Source of the DNA: Gammaproteobacteria bacterium
GTDB taxonomy: Bacteria; Pseudomonadota; Gammaproteobacteria; JACCXJ01
Direction of reading: 5' to 3'
Assembly: GCA_013697045.1 (NCBI GenBank)
Contig: JACCXJ010000193.1
Location: 1 to 37,833, forward strand
DNA length: 37,833 nt
Position 1 is the first letter of the stretch; every line of letters begins with the position of its first letter. This document shows, in pieces, positions 25,963 to 34,117 of this stretch. The position numbers were made by a program, and so were the translations under genes. The notes below the pieces were generated by a model. It was not told the DNA's origin and did not search any database. It saw only the letters and a program-made list of their open reading frames with translations.

Positions 25963-25968
25963 ATTATA
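25963..25968 (-). promoter_or_regulatory. Consensus -10 box at the lolC start codon
   Basis: TATAAT on the minus strand (25968-25963) is a perfect consensus hexamer in GC-rich surroundings. The lolC ATG begins at 25954, so a normally placed transcript start would fall one or two bases before it. No -35 match at 16-18 bases upstream was found. Confidence 0.5.
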
Positions 25969-26067
25969 GCGGAAAGGCCCCTGCCGCCCCGGTTTGCGCC
26001 TCTGGCTAATCCCAGCACATCATCGATCCGATGAGGCTCACACCTACTCAATCTCAATGATCGCCTC

Positions 26068-26081
26068 GCGGCGGAAGCCGC
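26068..26081. other. GGAA-loop hairpin between lolC and the methyltransferase gene
   Basis: GCGGC-GGAA-GCCGC is a 5-bp stem with a 4-base loop, followed on the plus strand by TTTCCC. It sits 50 bases after the methyltransferase stop and could end that transcript, but the tract is too poor in T for confidence. The rest of 25955-26130 shows no gene. Confidence 0.3.
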
Positions 26082-26130
26082 TTTCCCTCCGCCGGCCGAG
26101 CCGCACCCCCGGCAGGCCGCGCTACCGCAG

Positions 26131-26880
26131 CTACTCTTTATGCGCCACCATTCGCAATCGTCTGTAGTCGGCAAACCAATACCCGTCTACAAACAGGATG
26201 CATCGCGTCTTATCCTCCACCTTTCGTATCACTTGCTCTTTTTTATCATCCGGGACATTGCTCATCACACCCTGGTCAAACATCGCTATCCAGTTCCGCA
26301 AGCCCTGTTCTCCTGCTTCGAGCTTTGTTGGCCTGTCAAAAAGGACCGCACTTCTTACCAGTAGGCCATGCCGCTCCACCAAGCCCGAGTATTCCGAGAC
26401 GCTAGGGTAGTAACGGCCGTCATCGACCTCGACTTGGAGCACCTCCCAGATGGCTTCCCGAACGGCCCTCGTGATCGCGGCAACGTTGCCTTTGCCTCCC
26501 AACTCAACGACAAACCGACCGCCTCGCTTGAGCGCCTGCGCCATACAAACCACAGCTTGTTCCGCTTCCGTTACCGAGTGAAGCGCCGCGTTCGAGAAAA
26601 CGGCATCGAAAGGCTCTGTAAACGAGAAATCGGCTGCGTCAGCCACGACAAACTCAATATCGGGATACGCTGCCCGTGCGGCCTCAACCATTTCCAGCGA
26701 GTTATCGATGCCCACAACCTCGGCTCCGGCTTCGGCAATGAGCTTGGTGAGATGACCCGTGCCACACCCAACATCCAAGATGCGCTCTCCGTGCTGAGGG
26801 TTGAGCAATGCCAACACCTCTTCTCCATATTTGAATACAAAAGAGTGCTTTTGGTCATATAGCGATGAGTTCCATTTCAT
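26131..26880 (-). CDS. Class I SAM-dependent methyltransferase
   Basis: This 249-residue protein begins MKWNSSLYDQKHSFVFKYGEE and has the SAM-binding motif ILDVGCGTGHLTKLI, the acidic motif II EVVGIDNSLEMVE, VADAADFSF and a post-motif FDAVFSNAALHSV. This is the Methyltransf_11/25 fold of small-molecule methyltransferases; the substrate cannot be told. GTG 26895 is an alternative start adding five residues. Codon use is visibly less GC-rich than in neighbours (many AAA, TTT, ATA and third-position A/T), and it is unrelated to the flanking lol and ABC genes, so acquisition by transfer is likely. Confidence 0.9.
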   Translation of the reverse strand: MKWNSSLYDQKHSFVFKYGEEVLALLNPQHGERILDVGCGTGHLTKLIAEAGAEVVGIDNSLEMVEAARAAYPDIEFVVADAADFSFTEPFDAVFSNAALHSVTEAEQAVVCMAQALKRGGRFVVELGGKGNVAAITRAVREAIWEVLQVEVDDGRYYPSVSEYSGLVERHGLLVRSAVLFDRPTKLEAGEQGLRNWIAMFDQGVMSNVPDDKKEQVIRKVEDKTRCILFVDGYWFADYRRLRMVAHKE

Positions 26881-27019
26881 ACGTTTTCGTTTCACACTCC
26901 ACTATGTCCCGCGAACCGGACACATCGGCGGGAGCCTCCACAGTCTGGCGCTTCAGAGTCCCCCGCTAGCTAGCTGCCGGCGGCGGTCCCGGACGGACGC
27001 GTCGGTTAACGACCTGCCG

Positions 27020-27835
27020 CTATTCGCCGGCCTGCAATAGCAAGCCGCGTTCGCGTGCGTGCTCGAAGGCTCGCAGGAAAACGGCTGCCCCGGCGATGAG
27101 ATAGATCACGTTCAGTGCCACCGCCCAGAGGAACATACCCGTGTCGAAGTGCCGATCGAAGAGGACGGCACGCATGCCCTCGAAGACATAGCTGGTCGGT
27201 AGGATCCAGGCGACGGGTTGCAGCCATTCGGGCAGGGCCGCGATCGGGTAGTAGATCCCGCTCACGGGGGCGATGGCGAAGATCGAGGCCCAGGCGAGCG
27301 ATTCCACCCCGAGGCCGTAACGCAAGAGCAGCGCGCAGATCCCGAATCCGATGGCCCAGCCGAAGATCAGGAGATTCGTGAAGAAGGCCAGAAGCGGGAG
27401 GCCCATCTCGAAGATCGAATAATGGTAGAGCGGGATGGCCAGGAGCGCCGCGGTCCCGACGCCGATGCAGGTACGTACGACGCTGATGAGGACCAGAGAC
27501 AGCGCCAGCTCGTAAGGCCTTAAGGGGCTCGCGAACAGATGGCCCAGGTGGCGGGCGAAGAGCTCTTCCATGAAGATGACCGATACCCCGAGCTGGGCGC
27601 GGAACAGGACATCCCACAGGAGCACGGCGGCGATGAGCACACCGGCGGCCTCTGCCACCCACGAGCTGTTGGTCACGAAGAAACGCGTGACCAGCCCCCA
27701 GATCACCATCTGCACGGTGGGCCAGTAGGCCTGCTCGACGATCCTTGGCCAGGAGCCGCGCAGGAGGTATAGATAACGCAGGACCATGGCCCCGATGCGC
27801 TGGCCGGAAAACACGTGCTTCGGCAGTCCCATCAT
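27020..27835 (-). CDS. ABC-2 type transporter permease
   Basis: A 271-residue membrane protein with about six hydrophobic segments, preceded by a basic N-terminus, of the ABC-2 export permease family. Segments such as EELFARHLGHLFASPLRP and SGIYYPIAALPEWLQPVAWI followed by LPTSYVFEGMR are the typical EAA-like and PxxYVFEG features of this family. The ATG overlaps the stop of the ATPase gene (ATGA), so the two form one export system. The cargo is unknown; related pairs export polysaccharides, drugs or lipids. Confidence 0.9.
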   Translation of the reverse strand: MMGLPKHVFSGQRIGAMVLRYLYLLRGSWPRIVEQAYWPTVQMVIWGLVTRFFVTNSSWVAEAAGVLIAAVLLWDVLFRAQLGVSVIFMEELFARHLGHLFASPLRPYELALSLVLISVVRTCIGVGTAALLAIPLYHYSIFEMGLPLLAFFTNLLIFGWAIGFGICALLLRYGLGVESLAWASIFAIAPVSGIYYPIAALPEWLQPVAWILPTSYVFEGMRAVLFDRHFDTGMFLWAVALNVIYLIAGAAVFLRAFEHARERGLLLQAGE

Positions 27836-28629
27836 GTCGCCGTGGCGGCCAGTCCGTCGTGCGATCGATGGCGGGCGATGTCCAGGAACACCTCTTCCAG
27901 TGTATCGCGCCCGTATCGGGCGATGAGACCCGCGGGCGTCCCGCGGTCCACGATCTCGCCCCCGCGCATCATGAGGACCCGGTCGCAGACCCGCTCCACC
28001 TCGGTCATGTTGTGGGAGGCGAGCACGAGGGTTGCGCCGGTCTCGCGTTGATAGTCGAGGAGCATCCGGCGTATGCGATCGGCCGTGTCCGGGTCGAGTG
28101 AGGCCGTGGGCTCATCCAGAAGCAAGACCTCCGGGCGGTTGATGAGAGCCTTGGCGAGCACCACGCGGGTCTTCTGTCCGGCCGAGAGGGTGCGGTACTC
28201 GCGCCTCATGAGCGCCTCGATCTCGAGGCGTGACGCCAGCTCGGCGAGCCTCTTCTTGAGGGTGGGGACGCCATACAGCCGGCCGTACACCGTGAGGTTC
28301 TCGGCGACCGTCAGGCGCTGTGGCAGATCCATGTAGGGCGAGGAGAAGTTCATGCGCCCGAGCACCTCGTAGCGGTGCCGGAGGAGATCGTGGCCGAGCA
28401 CCCGGATCGACCCGGTACTCGGGGTCACGAGCCCGAGAAGCATCGCGAGGGTGGTCGTCTTGCCGGCCCCGTTGGCGCCCAAGAGGGCGCAGATCGACCC
28501 GCGCTCGATGGTGAAGCTCACCCCGTGGACGGCGCGTACCTCGCCGAAGCGCTTGGATACCTGGTGCACCTCGATCGCCGCCATGCCTAGCCGCCGTGAT
28601 GTCCCGTCGTCACCGTCCTCATTGCTCAT
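27832..28629 (-). CDS. ABC transporter ATP-binding protein (ABC-2 exporter partner)
   Basis: The 265-residue ATPase has Walker A GANGAGKTTT (51-60), signature LSAGQKTRVVLAKAL, Walker B VLLLDEPTASLDP and the H-loop LVLASHNMTE. The signature is LSAGQ instead of LSGGQ, which is common in DrrA/NodI-like exporters. The chosen ATG at 28629 is followed by an acidic leader; ATG 28584 (MAAIEVHQVSKRFG) is also good and would fit the family better in length. A much longer open frame upstream is antisense to gcvP and was excluded. It forms an overlapping operon with the permease. Confidence 0.92.
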   Translation of the reverse strand: MSNEDGDDGTSRRLGMAAIEVHQVSKRFGEVRAVHGVSFTIERGSICALLGANGAGKTTTLAMLLGLVTPSTGSIRVLGHDLLRHRYEVLGRMNFSSPYMDLPQRLTVAENLTVYGRLYGVPTLKKRLAELASRLEIEALMRREYRTLSAGQKTRVVLAKALINRPEVLLLDEPTASLDPDTADRIRRMLLDYQRETGATLVLASHNMTEVERVCDRVLMMRGGEIVDRGTPAGLIARYGRDTLEEVFLDIARHRSHDGLAATAT

Positions 28630-28691
28630 GGTTTCGGGATGTTGGACTACGGGCACTACGCGTAGGCGGGGATGGGATGGCGATCGGATCT

Positions 28692-28700
28692 TGATATTAT
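28692..28700 (+). promoter_or_regulatory. Extended -10 at the gcvP start
   Basis: TG-A-TATTAT (28692-28700) ends ten bases before the ATG at 28711 and actually contains the first two bases of the alternative ATG at 28699. It closely resembles the TTGATACAATGC before rplM. The gap to the divergent ABC gene is only about 80 bases, too short for a glycine riboswitch. Confidence 0.5.
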
Positions 28701-28710
28701 GCGGCCGACC

Positions 28711-31641
28711 ATGGCGCTCGATCACGAAACTCGACCCTCCCTGCACACCCTGGAGCAGCGCGGTGATTTCATCCGGCGCCATATCGGCCCGGATCCGCGC
28801 CAGATCGGAGACATGCTCGGGACCCTGGGCCTCGCGACCCTGGAGGCCCTCATCGACCGGGCGGTCCCCGCGGCGATCCGTATCACCGAGCCGCTCGCGC
28901 TGCCCGAGGCCAAGAGCGAGCGTGAGACGGTCAGCTATCTGCGCCGCATGCGCGACCGCAACCGGGTGTTCATCTCGATGCTGGGCATGGGCTATTACGG
29001 TACCGTCGTCCCGGCGGTGATCCGGCGCAATGTCCTGGAGAACCCGGGGTGGTACACGGCCTACACCCCCTACCAGGCCGAGGTCAGCCAGGGCCGGCTC
29101 GAGGCGCTTTTGAACTTCCAGCAGATGGTCATCGACCTGAGCGGTATGGAGATCGCGAACGCCTCGCTCTTGGATGAGGCCACGGCGGCGGCCGAAGCCA
29201 TGGCCATGGCGAGGCGCGTCGCCGACAGCGACGCGACGGTGTTCTTCGCGGACCGCGACTGCCATCCCCAGACGCTGGCGGTGCTCAAGACGCGCGCCCG
29301 GCCGCTCGGTATCGAGATCGAGATCGGCGACGCCGAGCGCGAGCTCGCCAAGCTGGTAGGAAAACAAGACCGGCGGGTCTTCGGTGTGCTGTTGCAGTAT
29401 CCGGGATCCAGCGGGCAGGTGCGCGACCTCGAGCCCGTGATCATAGAGGCACACGCGCAGCAGGCGATCGCGGTGGTCGCGGCGGATCTCCTGGGCCTCA
29501 CGCTCTTGAAACCCCCGGGGGAGATGGGCGCCGACGTAGTCGTCGGGAGCTCGCAGCGCTTCGGCGTGCCGATGGGCTACGGCGGCCCGCACGCCGCCTA
29601 CTTCGCGACCCGCGATCGCTACAAGCGCGCCACGCCGGGCCGCATCATCGGGGTCTCGAAGGACAGCCACGGCCAGCCGGCCCTGCGCATGGCGCTGCAG
29701 ACGCGCGAGCAACACATCCGCCGCGAAAAGGCCACGAGCAACATCTGCACGGCCGAGGTCCTGCCGGCCATCCTGGCGGCCTGCTATGCCGTCTATCATG
29801 GTCCCGCGGGGCTCGAGACCATCGCCGCTCGGGCCCACCGCATGGCGCTCATCCTGGCGCTCGGCCTTGAGCGCCTCGGCTACGAGCTCTCGACGGACTG
29901 CTTCTTCGACACCGTGACCGTGCGCGTGCCCGGCCAGGCGCGTCGCATCGCCGCGCGCGCCCGCGAGTCCCGCATCAACCTGAGGGTCAGGGACCCGAAC
30001 CACCTCGGGATCGCCTTCGACGAGACCACCCGGCGCGCCGATCTATGGGCGCTGTGGCGGGTCTTCGCCACGCGCGCCGAGGCGCTCCTCGACATCGAGG
30101 CGCTGGATCGGGAGGTCGTTGACCGCATCCCGCAAGACCTCTGGCGCCGCAGCCCCTTCCTGAGCCATCCGGTGTTCCAGTCCTATCACTCCGAGACCGA
30201 GATGCTGCGGTATGTGAAGCGCCTGGCGGGGCGCGACATCGCGCTGGATCGGGCCATGATCCCGCTCGGGTCCTGCACCATGAAGCTCAACGCCACGACC
30301 GAGATGCTGCCCCTCACCTTCCGGCAGTTCAGCGCCATGCACCCGTTTGCGCCGCTGGATCAGGCTCAGGGCTATATGCAGCTCTTCGAGGAGCTCACGG
30401 ACATGCTGTGTGCGATCACGGGCTTCGAGGCGTTTTCGCTGCAGCCCAATGCCGGATCGCAGGGCGAGTACAGTGGGCTCCTCGTGATCCGGAAATACCA
30501 CGAGAGCCTGGGTCAGGGACACCGCGACGTGTGCCTGATCCCGGCCTCGGCGCATGGCACCAACCCCGCGAGCGCGGCGATGGCGGGCTTGAAGGTCGTG
30601 GTGGTGGGCTGTGACGATGCCGGCAACGTCGATGTCGCCGATCTCGACGCCAAGGCCGCGCGAAACGCCGATCGGCTCGCGGCCTTGATGATCACCTATC
30701 CCTCCACCCATGGCGTCTTCGAGGAGGGGATCGCCGAGATCGCAGAGGTCGTCCACGCCGCTGGCGGCCAGGTCTACATGGACGGTGCCAACCTGAACGC
30801 CCTGGTCGGGCTGTGCCGCCCGGCCGGCATCGGGGTCGATGTCGCCCACATCAATCTGCACAAGACCTTTTGCATCCCGCATGGCGGCGGGGGGCCCGGC
30901 ATGGGTCCGATCGGCGTGCGCCGGCACCTGGCGCCGTTCCTGCCCGACCATCCCGTGGTCGAGGGCGTGAATCCCGCGGCCGGTGGCGGCGAGACCATCG
31001 GCACGATCTCGGCCGCGCCGTGGGGCTCGGCCAGCCTCCTCACCATCCCCTGGGCCTACATCGCGATGATGGGCGCCGAGGGGCTCACCCTGGCCACATC
31101 GGTCGCGATCCTGAACGCCAACTACATCGCCGCCCGCCTCGCGCCGCATTACCCGGTCCTGTACACGGGCAAGAACGGCCGCGTGGCGCACGAGTGCATC
31201 CTGGATCTCCGGCCCATCAAGACCTCTTGCGGGGTGACCGTGGACGATGTCGCCAAGCGCCTCATCGATTACGGTTTCCATGCCCCGACCATGTCCTTCC
31301 CGGTGGCGGACACCCTGATGGTCGAGCCGACCGAGAGCGAGAACAAGCGCGAGCTGGACCGCTTCTGCGAGGCGATGATCGCCATCCGCGCGGAGATTGC
31401 CGAGATCGAACGCGGTGAGGTCGATCCCCGGGACAACCTGCTCAAGAACGCGCCCCACACCCATCGACTGCTCATGGCGGAACGCTGGGACCGACCTTAC
31501 ACCAAGGAGCGCGCCTATTTCCCGCTCAAACGCACGGGCATCGACAAGTACTGGCCGCCGGTCGGGCGTGTGGACAACCTACAGGGCGACCGCAACCTGG
31601 TGTGTACCTGTCCACCCCCGAGTGTCTATGAGGCGGCTTAG
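28711..31641 (+). CDS. gcvP: Glycine dehydrogenase (decarboxylating), P-protein
   Basis: The P-protein decarboxylates glycine on PLP and passes the aminomethyl group to the lipoyl H-protein. It is a single fused chain of 976 residues, equivalent to the joined GcvPA and GcvPB halves. Visible motifs include RHIGP near the N-terminus, [20 protein letters not shown], the second-half [13 protein letters not shown], and the PLP lysine at about residue 718 in [20 protein letters not shown]. Start choice lies between ATG 28699 and 28711; the latter fits the family and a -10 box overlaps the former. gcvT and gcvH are not in this window. A GcvR-like gene follows. Confidence 0.97.
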   Translation: MALDHETRPSLHTLEQRGDFIRRHIGPDPRQIGDMLGTLGLATLEALIDRAVPAAIRITEPLALPEAKSERETVSYLRRMRDRNRVFISMLGMGYYGTVVPAVIRRNVLENPGWYTAYTPYQAEVSQGRLEALLNFQQMVIDLSGMEIANASLLDEATAAAEAMAMARRVADSDATVFFADRDCHPQTLAVLKTRARPLGIEIEIGDAERELAKLVGKQDRRVFGVLLQYPGSSGQVRDLEPVIIEAHAQQAIAVVAADLLGLTLLKPPGEMGADVVVGSSQRFGVPMGYGGPHAAYFATRDRYKRATPGRIIGVSKDSHGQPALRMALQTREQHIRREKATSNICTAEVLPAILAACYAVYHGPAGLETIAARAHRMALILALGLERLGYELSTDCFFDTVTVRVPGQARRIAARARESRINLRVRDPNHLGIAFDETTRRADLWALWRVFATRAEALLDIEALDREVVDRIPQDLWRRSPFLSHPVFQSYHSETEMLRYVKRLAGRDIALDRAMIPLGSCTMKLNATTEMLPLTFRQFSAMHPFAPLDQAQGYMQLFEELTDMLCAITGFEAFSLQPNAGSQGEYSGLLVIRKYHESLGQGHRDVCLIPASAHGTNPASAAMAGLKVVVVGCDDAGNVDVADLDAKAARNADRLAALMITYPSTHGVFEEGIAEIAEVVHAAGGQVYMDGANLNALVGLCRPAGIGVDVAHINLHKTFCIPHGGGGPGMGPIGVRRHLAPFLPDHPVVEGVNPAAGGGETIGTISAAPWGSASLLTIPWAYIAMMGAEGLTLATSVAILNANYIAARLAPHYPVLYTGKNGRVAHECILDLRPIKTSCGVTVDDVAKRLIDYGFHAPTMSFPVADTLMVEPTESENKRELDRFCEAMIAIRAEIAEIERGEVDPRDNLLKNAPHTHRLLMAERWDRPYTKERAYFPLKRTGIDKYWPPVGRVDNLQGDRNLVCTCPPPSVYEAA

Positions 31642-31683
31642 GCCAGAACTTTTTAAGGCATAATAACAAAGGGGTATCCGAGC

Positions 31684-32214
31684 ATGACCACCACTCTCGT
31701 CGTCACCGTCATGGGGACAGACCGGCCGGGATTGGTCGAGGCCCTGTCCAAGGCCCTAGCCGCCCACCACGGCAACTGGTTGGAGAGCCGCATCGCGGTT
31801 CTGGGTGGGCGCTTCTCCGGGATCCTCTTGGCGAGCGTCCCGGAAACCGAGGCGCGCGCCCTGAAAGAGGCACTGGCGGCCCTGGAGTCCGAGGGGCTGC
31901 GGGTCACCGTCGAGGACAGCCGCCCGGAACCGGGGACCGGCGAGTGGCGCACGGTCAAGCTCGAGTTGATCGGCCAGGACCATCCCGGGATCGTCCGGGA
32001 GATCTCCGAGGCCATCGCCCGGCGCGGGGTCAACATACTGGAGTTCTCGACCGAATGCTTGAGCGCCTCCTGGTCGGGGGAGGCCCTGGTCAAGGCCGTC
32101 GCCGAGCTTTCTGTCCCGCGGAGCGTTCCGACCGCGGAGCTTCGCCGCCTGCTGGAGGCACTGGCCAACGAGCTCATGGTCGATGTCACCTTGGACGATC
32201 TGCCGAGCGGCTAG
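31684..32214 (+). CDS. GcvR-like protein with two ACT domains
   Basis: The 176-residue protein has two ACT domains: residues about 4-80 (TVMGTDRPGLVEALSKALA) and about 90-170 (LIGQDHPGIVREISEAIARR). This is the layout of GcvR, the partner that blocks GcvA activation of the gcv operon when glycine is scarce. It follows gcvP by 42 bases with AAAGGGG as ribosome site, so co-expression with gcvP and a role in glycine-cleavage control are reasonable inferences. No gcvA-type regulator is present in the window. Confidence 0.85.
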   Translation: MTTTLVVTVMGTDRPGLVEALSKALAAHHGNWLESRIAVLGGRFSGILLASVPETEARALKEALAALESEGLRVTVEDSRPEPGTGEWRTVKLELIGQDHPGIVREISEAIARRGVNILEFSTECLSASWSGEALVKAVAELSVPRSVPTAELRRLLEALANELMVDVTLDDLPSG

Positions 32215-32231
32215 GCGCACCTGGGCGGCTC

Positions 32232-32372
32232 TCAAGGGTGTGCGATCACCAAGAGCGTCCGAGCCCGTTTGACCGCGCAACGCAAGCACTTCTCCAGTGT
32301 TTCAGGATCCAGCGCCGCGAAACTTTCGTCTAGCACGACCAACTCAGACTTTTGCAGCAAAGCACGGGTCAT
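32232..32372 (-). pseudogene. C-terminal remnant of an ABC transporter ATPase
   Basis: The minus strand reads MTRALLQKSELVVLDESFAA, continuing LDPETLEKCLRC and ending TLLVIAHP then TGA. This is the segment from the end of the signature helix through Walker B (LVVLDES), the D-loop and the H-loop (IAHP) of an ABC ATPase. Walker A and the membrane part are missing, and the sequence upstream is unrelated. It marks the start of the decayed region after gcvR. Confidence 0.8.
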
Positions 32373-32403
32373 CGGGCCGGACGGGAAGACTATGAAGACG
32401 TTG

Positions 32404-32423
32404 TATCGATATCAATATCGATA
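32404..32423. repeat. AT-rich palindrome (operator-like)
   Basis: TATCGATAT-CA-ATATCGATA is a perfect 9-bp inverted repeat with a 2-base spacer in GC-rich DNA. The symmetry resembles a dimeric repressor site, but no adjacent regulator gene is present. Confidence 0.5.
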
Positions 32424-32627
32424 ACATTCCAAAGAACCGGGGCGGCATGAATACCTTCTGGTTGTGGCTCAGAGACGTGCGGTTGGGGCTTAGAGCCTTG
32501 GGACGTTGGTTGGCGCCCTTTGGTTGTCTGTCGGCGTTTTTCTCAGCACCGCCTCGTGGAGTTATCGGGGCGTGGTAGAGTTGGACATCAAGGCGGCGGG
32601 AATAATTTTCTTTGGCGAAAGTCGCGT

Positions 32628-32658
32628 TTCCGCCGGGGGTCAGCCTCGCCCGGCGGAA
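32628..32658. repeat. 10-bp stem hairpin upstream of the cyclase-like gene
   Basis: TTCCGCCGGG (32628-32637) and CCCGGCGGAA (32649-32658) are perfect inverted repeats around an 11-base loop, ending 21 bases before the ATG at 32680. It could be a terminator of upstream transcription, a REP-type element or an RNA structure affecting the next gene. No T-tract follows. Confidence 0.5.
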
Positions 32659-32679
32659 GTCATGATGTCCAGGTGATCC

Positions 32680-33393
32680 ATGGATGAGCCGTGGGCGGCA
32701 TACATCGACGTGCAAGGCTTTAAGGCGCATTGGGGCCACACGATGGCCGCGTTTCGCGGCCTGAATGCCCTAATGGAGGCAATTTACCGAATTGGCGTGA
32801 ATGTTTATCCGGATGAAGAAAAATGCCTGCTCTGTTACCAGTTCGGCGACGCATTTCTCATGACGAGCGGGCTCCATGAACGAGATCTATCGCGGGCGGT
32901 GCTGATTACAATTGCCATTTCTCCGCCATATGCTGAGTGTTGATCGTGTCGCGCGCGCATCTCTTATTGAAGGCCACGTAGCTGATGTGGTGGGGTGCTA
33001 TCCGAAAGAGTCCTAGGTTTTCGAGATGACAAGGACCCGTCGACCATTCATCTTGGTAGGGGCCTGCTCACAATCTCACCTGTGTTCGGAGAGGCATTCG
33101 TGAAAACCGCGCTCCTGGCGAAGAGAGGGCCCAGAGGCCCACTGTTCCTCGCAGACTCTCCGCTGAGCAGTCGACTGCCAAGGGACGTTTATGTCACCAT
33201 TACCGTGGACGGGGCGATCTCACTGAACTGGCTCAAGGGTGAGCCACCAGGGCTGCGAGAACTCCAGCAACAAGCCAACCTCGCGATTGAGACGGAGAAG
33301 GCCAGGGTCGCTAAGATATCTCGCTACATTGAAAGCAACGCAAATCTATGCGAGGAGTGGAAGGCTAGTGTCTTCTCTTACCTTCTCGCATAG
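32680..33393 (+). pseudogene. Frameshifted cyclase-fold-like hypothetical protein
   Basis: Two open frames, 32680-32943 and 32995-33393, appear to be one gene of about 237 residues. The bridging segment in another frame reads HMLSVDRVARASLIEGHVAD then VVGCYPKE, which continues the first part and leads into the second, so two compensating frameshifts (near 32930 and 32995) would restore it. The N-terminus AAYIDVQGF and FGDAFLMTSG recall the first strand and metal-binding hairpin of class III nucleotide-cyclase-like folds, but the match is weak and the function is unknown. It may be a decayed gene or carry sequence errors. Confidence 0.65.
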
Positions 33394-33548
33394 TCGGTCA
33401 CCCCACAAGGCCGCGTAGGGCGGTGGTTATTAGATAGCTGTACGCTTCCTCCGCAGGGCGGCACACACCTTGTCAACGAATGGGGGTTAATCCGGCCGAC
33501 ACTTAGGGAATGCTAGGCAGAGTCCCAAATCCACCAGCATTTAGAGTC

Positions 33549-33682
33549 ATGATGCTTGGCCAGAGCATAAACATCTTTGTGTCCTATAGCCATGCGGACG
33601 CGGCACTGGTTGGTCCGGTAGTTAAACTCCCCGGCGTTAACAAATCCCTCGTCTTCCAAGACGTTGATGGCATTCAGCCGGC
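33549..33682 (+). pseudogene. N-terminal fragment of a TIR-domain protein
   Basis: From ATG 33549 the frame reads SINIFVSYSHADAALVGPVV, then NKSLVFQDVDGIQP, matching the first two beta strands and box 1 (FVSYSHAD) of a TIR domain. After about residue 45 the sequence loses all resemblance and the frame runs on to 33827 through DNA belonging to an oppositely oriented hydrolase fragment. The catalytic glutamate region and the rest of the protein are gone, so it is a remnant. Confidence 0.75.
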
Positions 33683-33825
33683 TGAAAGCGAAGCTGCTGC
33701 CCCATGCCGTGCGAGACGAATAGCACGTTTTTTGTTTTCGCAGCGCGAGTATCTTTGTGTTTGGGACCGCCGACCGCGAGTGGCTCGCAGACTCGACGCG
33801 GAATTTTTTCGTCGGCTAAGTTCAT
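33637..33825 (-). pseudogene. N-terminal fragment of an alpha/beta-hydrolase-like gene
   Basis: A 62-residue frame starts at ATG 33825 with a good ribosome site (GGAG, six bases ahead). It contains KTKNVLFVSHGMGQQLRFQP, which resembles the first strand and oxyanion-hole glycine segment (HGMGQQ) of lipase-like alpha/beta hydrolases. Past this point the frame crosses into the TIR fragment and stops at TAA 33637. The nucleophile and the rest of the fold are missing. The original ribosome site is preserved, so a short peptide could still be made. Confidence 0.6.
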
Positions 33826-33873
33826 AGCTTTCTCCAAAACTAGTACATGCGCTTGCCGGCTCGGGGTTGAACT

Positions 33874-33950
33874 CGGCCTGGGATCGGGGCATTTTTGGGG
33901 CCCTTCCTCGGCCCGAGGCGCCATATTTCGGGGTGTTTTGGCGTTTCGGG
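33874..33950. repeat. IS91-type end repeat, copy A
   Basis: The core 33898-33950 matches 36864-36916 at 49 of 53 positions; similarity extends left to 33874 with a 9-base insertion. It contains CCTCG-GCC-CGAGG, a small hairpin. In both places it lies just downstream of IS91-family transposase sequence on the minus strand, so it probably comes from that element's replication-origin end. Confidence 0.75.
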
Positions 33951-34072
33951 AGTAATCCCTGCAGCTCTCCGGGGGTGGGGACGCGCACGGCATGGAATAC
34001 CGGTACACCGTCGGTAATGCGATAGATCCCATAGAGCACGAGGCAATGCAGATGGATGTTGAGAGAGCCTCC
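33950..34072 (-). pseudogene. Internal fragment of an IS91-family transposase
   Basis: The minus strand reads GGSLNIHLHCLVLYGIYRIT, then VPVFHAVRVPTPGELQGLL. This is the HUH-type rolling-circle transposase region around the LNIHLHCLVLDGVY motif followed by a PTxxEL segment, as in IS91 transposases. It then joins directly to the end repeat at 33950, so the middle and C-terminal part are deleted in this copy. Upstream of 34072 the frame shifts and resemblance ends. Confidence 0.75.
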
Positions 34073-34117
34073 GGGGAAACACCCGGATCGGCGATGGGGA
34101 CCGGCCGCGGCTCGTAA

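Larger units (their letters stand above)
32373..32679. other. Gene-free stretch with two inverted repeats
   Basis: No coding sequence is supported here. It contains the AT-rich palindrome at 32404-32423 and a GC-rich hairpin at 32628-32658, both described separately. A minus-strand open frame across it has no family resemblance and reads through both structures. Confidence 0.5.

Noticed and set aside
24714-26174. Minus-strand open frame of 486 codons overlapping lolC
   Set aside because: Different frame from the clear LolC/E protein; Arg/Gly/Ala-rich translation without any recognisable motif.
28630-28710. Glycine riboswitch before gcvP
   Set aside because: Only about 80 bases separate gcvP from the divergent ABC gene and no aptamer-like pairing was seen.
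28630-30003. Long N-terminal extension of the ABC ATPase frame to 30003
   Set aside because: The extra sequence is antisense to gcvP; family resemblance begins only near 28584.
30043-31464. Minus-strand open frame of 473 codons opposite gcvP
   Set aside because: Antisense to conserved glycine dehydrogenase; composition mirrors the complement of gcvP codons.
32404-32658. CRISPR array or att site around the inverted repeats
   Set aside because: No direct-repeat spacing pattern and no tRNA end duplication; only two unrelated palindromes.
33510-33827. Full 105-residue protein from the TIR-start frame
   Set aside because: Only about 45 residues resemble TIR; the rest is antisense to a hydrolase fragment, so it is a chance read-through.
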